A DNA stretch of 64,000 nt from contig NZ_JACHHG010000003.1 of the NCBI RefSeq assembly GCF_014202645.1, positions 248,001 to 312,000 of the forward strand, given 5' to 3'. Below, piece after piece: positions 60,289 through 64,000 of the stretch. The notes under the pieces are model-generated. The model was not told where the DNA came from. It saw only the letters and a list, made by a program, of their open reading frames with translations, and searched no databases. The first letter of the stretch is position 1, and each line of letters begins with the position of its first letter. The position numbers were made by a program, and so were the translations under genes. This DNA comes from Deinobacterium chartae. Lineage in GTDB: Bacteria; Deinococcota; Deinococci; Deinococcales; Deinococcaceae.

Positions 60289-60675
60289 TTAGCGCTTGCT
60301 GAACTGCGGAGCGCGACGGGCCTTCTTGAGGCCGAACTTCTTGCGCTCGACCTCGCGGGCGTCGCGGGTCAGCAGGCCCTTGGGCTTGAGGGCCGCGCGG
60401 TAGTCGGGGTTGGCCTGGATCAGAGCGCGGGCGATGCCCAGCTTGATCGCGTCGGCCTGACCGCCGGGGCCACCACCGGTCACGGTGATGATTGCGTCAT
60501 AACGGCCCAGGGTGCCGGTTTCGCGGAAGGCCTGCATGGCGTAAACGGCGCGCAGGATGCCGCGGAAGTAGATCTGGAAGTCCTTGCCGTTGACGGTGAT
60601 GCGGCCTTCGCCAGGGCGCAGGAATACGCGCGCCACCGAAGCCTTGCGGCGACCGGTTCCGTAGTACTGTTCCAT
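60289..60675 (-). CDS. rpsI: 30S ribosomal protein S9
   Basis: The ATG at 60675 shares a base with the rplM stop (TGATG). The 128-residue protein has [35 protein letters not shown], and the basic C-terminus [17 protein letters not shown] that reaches the P-site tRNA. Translationally coupled to rplM. Confidence 0.98.
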   Translation of the reverse strand: MEQYYGTGRRKASVARVFLRPGEGRITVNGKDFQIYFRGILRAVYAMQAFRETGTLGRYDAIITVTGGGPGGQADAIKLGIARALIQANPDYRAALKPKGLLTRDAREVERKKFGLKKARRAPQFSKR

Positions 60676-61103
60676 CACTTGATCTCCAGTTTGACGGGCT
60701 GCTGCGCGACGTGCGGGTGCTGGCTGCCCGAGTAGACCTTCAGGCGGGTGTGCAGCGCGCGGCCCAGGCGACCCTTGGGCAGCATGCCGAACACCGCGTG
60801 CTCGATCACGCGCTCAGGGTGCTTGCCCAGCGCCACGCGGGCGGTCTCGGTCTTGAGGCCACCCTGGTAGCCGGTGTAGCGGGTGTACACCTTCTGGTCG
60901 AGCTTGTTGCCGGTCAGAACCACCTTGTCGGCGTTGATCACGACCACGAAGTCGCCCATCGCCACGTTGGGGGTGAAGTCCGGGCGGTGCTTGCCACGGA
61001 TTAAGGTGGCGATCTGAGTGGCGAGGCGACCCAGGGTATGGCCCTCGGCGTCAATGAGCACCCAGCGGGCGTCGGTTTCTTTTGGCACGTACGTCTTGTG
61101 CAT
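60675..61103 (-). CDS. rplM: 50S ribosomal protein L13
   Basis: The 142-residue protein has [34 protein letters not shown], and [12 protein letters not shown], all L13 signatures. It is an early-assembly protein that binds 23S rRNA. First gene of the L13-S9 operon. Confidence 0.98.
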   Translation of the reverse strand: MHKTYVPKETDARWVLIDAEGHTLGRLATQIATLIRGKHRPDFTPNVAMGDFVVVINADKVVLTGNKLDQKVYTRYTGYQGGLKTETARVALGKHPERVIEHAVFGMLPKGRLGRALHTRLKVYSGSQHPHVAQQPVKLEIK

Positions 61104-61228
61104 CTCGCGTGCTCCAAAGCGGGGGAATTAGCTTTTTGGCATCGAGCACGCAAACTCGGGGAAATTCGCGGCTCAGCCCCGTCGCCAACGGTCGTTTTGG
61201 CCCTACCAAGCACAAAACACTAAAGGCA

Positions 61229-61257
61229 AGTGTACCACTCGGCCGCATACAACTCAA
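61229..61257 (-). promoter_or_regulatory. Promoter of rplM-rpsI
   Basis: On the minus strand -35 TTGAGT (61257-61252), a 17-base spacer, and -10 TACACT (61234-61229). It leaves a leader of about 118 bases before rplM, long for a window where many genes are leaderless. Confidence 0.7.
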
Positions 61258-61270
61258 GGCTTTTTTGCGC

Positions 61271-61705
61271 TCAGTTCCCCAGGATGTCTTGCAGGTACTC
61301 CATGGCGAGGCGGTAGCCCAAAAAGCCCAGGCCGCTGATCTTGCCGCGGCACACCCCGGCCGTGACCGAGACGTGCCGGAAGCTCTCGCGGGCGTCCACG
61401 TTCGAGATGTGGACCTCCACCACCGGCAGGCGCTGTCCGGCGATCGCGTCGCGCAGCGCGTACGAGTAGTGGGTCAGCGCCCCCGGATTGATGACGATGC
61501 CGGAAAAGCCGTGCTCCTCGGCCTCCTGAATCCACTCGAGCAGCTGTCCCTCGAAGTTGCTCTGGCGGCACGACACCGCAAGGCCCAGCTCGGCCCCCCA
61601 GGCCTCGCACTGCGCCTCGAGGTCGACCAGGGTCGCACTCCCGTAGGTCTGCGGTTCGCGGGTGCCGAGCATGTTCAGGTTGGGTCCGTTGAGGATCAGG
61701 ATCAT
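61271..61705 (-). CDS. aroQ: 3-dehydroquinate dehydratase, type II
   Basis: The 144-residue protein has ILILNGPNLNMLGTREPQTYG, the catalytic-tyrosine loop, then INPGALTHYSYALRDAI and VEVHISNVDARESFRHVS. It dehydrates 3-dehydroquinate in the shikimate pathway. It lies 15 bases after aroB. Confidence 0.97.
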   Translation of the reverse strand: MILILNGPNLNMLGTREPQTYGSATLVDLEAQCEAWGAELGLAVSCRQSNFEGQLLEWIQEAEEHGFSGIVINPGALTHYSYALRDAIAGQRLPVVEVHISNVDARESFRHVSVTAGVCRGKISGLGFLGYRLAMEYLQDILGN

Positions 61706-61720
61706 GGGGCTCCTTTGGAT

Positions 61721-62776
61721 TTAGCGCTCAGGTTTCGCGCCCAGTATAGCCCGCACGTCCGTCACGAAGCGCTCGAAGGCCACGCGCTGCCGTTCGGGGC
61801 TCACCCGGGCGAGATACGCCTCTCCCACATCGCGCAGCAGCGTGAAGCGCACGCCCCTCGAGTCGGCCTTTTTGTCGCGGTTCATCAGCACCGCCAGGTC
61901 CTCGAACGAAGCCCGAGGCAGCGGCCCGGGGCGCATCCAGGCCAAGAACTTGGCGGTGCGCTCGGTCAGGTCGGCCCCGCCTTCGAGGTAGGACAAGATG
62001 GCCGCGTAATGCAGTCCGTAGGCCACGGCCTCGCCGTGCGTCAGCGCGTGCCGTGAGGCGGCCTCGAGGGCGTGGCCCAGCGTGTGGCCCAGGTTCAGAT
62101 AGGCACGTTCGCCCGCCTCGTGCGGATCGCGCGCCACCACCCCGGCCTTGACCGCCACCGAGCGGGCCACCGCCTCGAGGAACTCCGGCGAACCCACGTC
62201 CGAGCGTTCCCAGAAGCGGCCCAGCCGCGCCCGTGGATCGAGCAGGTCGTGTTTGAACATCTCGCTGACCCCCTCGCGGAAGGTACGCTCGGGCAGCGAG
62301 CGCAGCGTGTCTAAGTCGGCCGTGACCGCCGAGGCCTGGTGAAAAGCGCCCACTAAGTTCTTGCCCTCGGGCAGGTTCACGCCGGTCTTGCCACCCACCG
62401 AGGCGTCCACCACCGCCAGCAGCGTGGTGGGCACGCTGTACAGCCGCACCCCGCGCAGGTACGAGGCGGCCACGAATCCCGCCAGGTCGCTGGTCGCTCC
62501 GCCGCCCAGCGAGAGCACCGCTCCGTCGCGCGGCAGGGCATGGCGGGCGAGTTCCGAGAGCGTACGGCTGTACACCTCGAGGGTCTTGCAGGCCTCTCCG
62601 GGCGGCAGCGCCACCCGGAACTCGGCGTGGCGTGCGGCCCGCTCCACCACCTCCGCCGGAAGTGCGGCGTCGTACAGCAGGGCGACCCGTGAGACCGGAA
62701 GTTGCAGACCGTCGAGCAGACCGTAACCCAGGGTCACGTCGTAGGCGGGCTCGAGCTCAACTCTCAGTTTGATCAT
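61721..62776 (-). CDS. aroB: 3-dehydroquinate synthase
   Basis: The 351-residue NAD- and metal-dependent enzyme has SLGGGATSDLAGFVAASYLRG, PTTLLAVVDASVGGKTGVN, and metal-ligand histidines in LNLGHTLGHALE and HGEAVAYG. It makes dehydroquinate from DAHP. The start overlaps aroK by 20 bases. Confidence 0.97.
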   Translation of the reverse strand: MIKLRVELEPAYDVTLGYGLLDGLQLPVSRVALLYDAALPAEVVERAARHAEFRVALPPGEACKTLEVYSRTLSELARHALPRDGAVLSLGGGATSDLAGFVAASYLRGVRLYSVPTTLLAVVDASVGGKTGVNLPEGKNLVGAFHQASAVTADLDTLRSLPERTFREGVSEMFKHDLLDPRARLGRFWERSDVGSPEFLEAVARSVAVKAGVVARDPHEAGERAYLNLGHTLGHALEAASRHALTHGEAVAYGLHYAAILSYLEGGADLTERTAKFLAWMRPGPLPRASFEDLAVLMNRDKKADSRGVRFTLLRDVGEAYLARVSPERQRVAFERFVTDVRAILGAKPER

Positions 62777-63335
62777 CGGCGTACTCCCACAGCTTCTCCA
62801 CGATTTCCTCCACCACCTCAGCCGAATCGCGCCCGTCGGTGGACACGAAGATATCCCCGCGCGCGTACGCGCTCGAACGCGCCTCGAGCAGCGTCCGGAT
62901 GCGCCCGATCGGGTCCTCGGTCTTCAGCAGCGGGCGGCTCGAGCGACGGGTGCGGCGGTAGATGGTTTCGGGACTGGCCGAGAGCACCACCACCGGACCG
63001 CGCGCCAGCAACAGCTCCTGGTTCTCGCGCTTGACAAAGGAGCCGCCGCCCAGCGAGACGACCACCAGGTCCAGGCGCGTGACGCGCCGCAGGATCTCGC
63101 TCTCGTACTCGCGGAAGGTCTCCTCGCCGTAGAGCTCGAAGATCTGCGGGATGGCGAGCCCGGTCACCCGCTCGATCACCTTGTCGGTATCGACAAAATG
63201 CAGCGCCAGCCGCCGCGACAGCTCCCAGCCGATGCGGCTCTTGCCGGTTCCCATAAAGCCCGCCAGCGCCACCCAGCGCACCGGCCGCTCGAGCGACGTC
63301 ACGACCGGACGCCGTTGCCGGGGGCTGCTGGACAT
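62757..63335 (-). CDS. aroK: Shikimate kinase
   Basis: The 192-residue kinase has Walker A GFMGTGKS (26-33), DTDKVIER, REYESEILRR, and SLGGGSFVKREN. It phosphorylates shikimate. The first 20 residues precede the usual domain, and a later start is possible. It lies 75 bases after aroC. Confidence 0.95.
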   Translation of the reverse strand: MSSSPRQRRPVVTSLERPVRWVALAGFMGTGKSRIGWELSRRLALHFVDTDKVIERVTGLAIPQIFELYGEETFREYESEILRRVTRLDLVVVSLGGGSFVKRENQELLLARGPVVVLSASPETIYRRTRRSSRPLLKTEDPIGRIRTLLEARSSAYARGDIFVSTDGRDSAEVVEEIVEKLWEYADDQTES

Positions 63336-63410
63336 GACCGGCCCGCACCGCGTAACAGAGGATGTCGGGTCATGACAAGGCTCCTTGTGCCCGCCTGCAG
63401 GCGGGGGATC

Positions 63411-64000
63411 TCAGTACTCGAGGGCGTACTGCCGGTAGGCCTCGATGCGCTCTTGCAGCTCCGGCACCGTGTCCCCACCGAACTTCTCGAGGACCGCCTC
63501 GGCCAACACCTGTGCGATCACGCACTGCATGATCACGCCCGCCGCCGGAACGGCGGTGGTGTCGCTGCGCTCGCGCGCCGCATCGGCGGGCTCGCGGGTC
63601 ACCACGTCCACGGTGGGCAGCGGGGTCATCAGCGTGGCAATCGGCTTGAGGGCCACGCGCACCACCAGTTCCTCACCGTCGGTCATGCCGCCCTCGAGGC
63701 CGCCCGCGCCGTTGGTGCGGCGGTGGTAGCCGCGCTCGTCACGGTAGATCGCGTCGTGCACCGCGCTGCCGGGCAGCCGCGCGGCCTGGAAGCCGTAGCC
63801 GATCTCCACGCCCTTGACCGCCTGCACGCTCATCACCGCCTGCGCGATGCGCCCGTCGAGCTTGCGGTCCCACTGGACATAGCTGCCCAGGCCGATCGGC
63901 AGTCCCCGGAAGCGCACCTCGAGGACCCCGCCCAGCGTGTCCCCGTCTTTTTTGGCCTGGTCGATGATCTCGACCATCCGCGCGCTCGCCTGGGGGTCCG
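63411..64000 (-). CDS. aroC: Chorismate synthase, C-terminal part (5' end outside window)
   Basis: The frame stays open to the window edge, so the ATG at 63977 is internal. The visible about 196 residues include GGVLEVRFRGLPIGLGSYVQWD, GVEIGYGF, RRTNGAGGLEGGMTDGE, VDVVTREPADAARERSDTTAVPAAGV, and a C-terminal tail, all chorismate-synthase features for FMN and EPSP binding. First visible gene of the aroC-aroK-aroB-aroQ cluster. Confidence 0.97.
   Translation of the reverse strand, partial: DPQASARMVEIIDQAKKDGDTLGGVLEVRFRGLPIGLGSYVQWDRKLDGRIAQAVMSVQAVKGVEIGYGFQAARLPGSAVHDAIYRDERGYHRRTNGAGGLEGGMTDGEELVVRVALKPIATLMTPLPTVDVVTREPADAARERSDTTAVPAAGVIMQCVIAQVLAEAVLEKFGGDTVPELQERIEAYRQYALEY

Overview
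This 64 kb window is a high-GC, gene-dense bacterial chromosome segment. No rRNA, insertion sequence, phage or CRISPR array was seen. Gene content points to the Deinococcales (Deinococcus or Deinobacterium type): an S-layer-homology outer-envelope protein, a stand-alone methylmalonyl-CoA mutase large subunit, a SpeE very like the Thermus enzyme as I remember it, an RNHCP zinc-ribbon protein, and many genes whose -10 box lies only 5-9 bases before the start codon with no ribosome binding site. The assignment is inference from content, not from a database search.

Layout. 0-13 kb: histidine kinase end, Crp/Fnr regulator, LolD-type ATPase, SLH/collagen-like/beta-barrel protein, nucleoside phosphorylase - enoyl-CoA hydratase - HD hydrolase operon, methylmalonyl-CoA mutase, MerR regulator, RNHCP plus two tiny membrane proteins, MBL hydrolase, purN, purD. 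13-20 kb: tRNA-Leu(CAA), secG, then a complete peptide ABC transporter (binding protein, two permeases, two ATPases) with several promoters and hairpins. 20-34 kb: mixed housekeeping and hypothetical genes, including a frameshifted c-type cytochrome, macro domain protein, CorA, SGNH esterase, tandem GNAT, MFS carrier, tldD/pmbA, M20 amidohydrolase and prolyl oligopeptidase. 34-42 kb: an AT-richer ORFan, the hpt-nadC-nadA-nadB operon, trpC, an MBL protein, and a speD-like/speE pair. 42-47 kb: a lipoprotein with a 12-bp-period repeat, a secreted protein, and a BdbD/BdbC disulfide pair. 47-64 kb: uvrA, a DUF3298-like protein, MATE, GNAT, ispG, map, carbonic anhydrase, MFS, hypothetical proteins, rplM-rpsI, and the aroC-aroK-aroB-aroQ cluster, whose aroC runs off the right end.

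How it fits together. Most genes serve core metabolism: purines (purN, purD, hpt, phosphorylase), NAD (nadABC), shikimate and tryptophan (aro, trpC), isoprenoids (ispG), polyamines (speE), protein maturation and export (map, secG, Bdb pair), repair (uvrA) and nutrient uptake. No single obvious new multi-gene system stands out.

The least expected signals are four. The SpeD homologue has lost the self-cleavage serine and the catalytic cysteine yet is translationally coupled to speE. The palindrome CTCGAG is strongly over-represented, behaving like the cyanobacterial HIP1 word. A lipoprotein carries an in-frame GTNT repeat. The SLH/collagen/barrel protein has an unusual domain combination.
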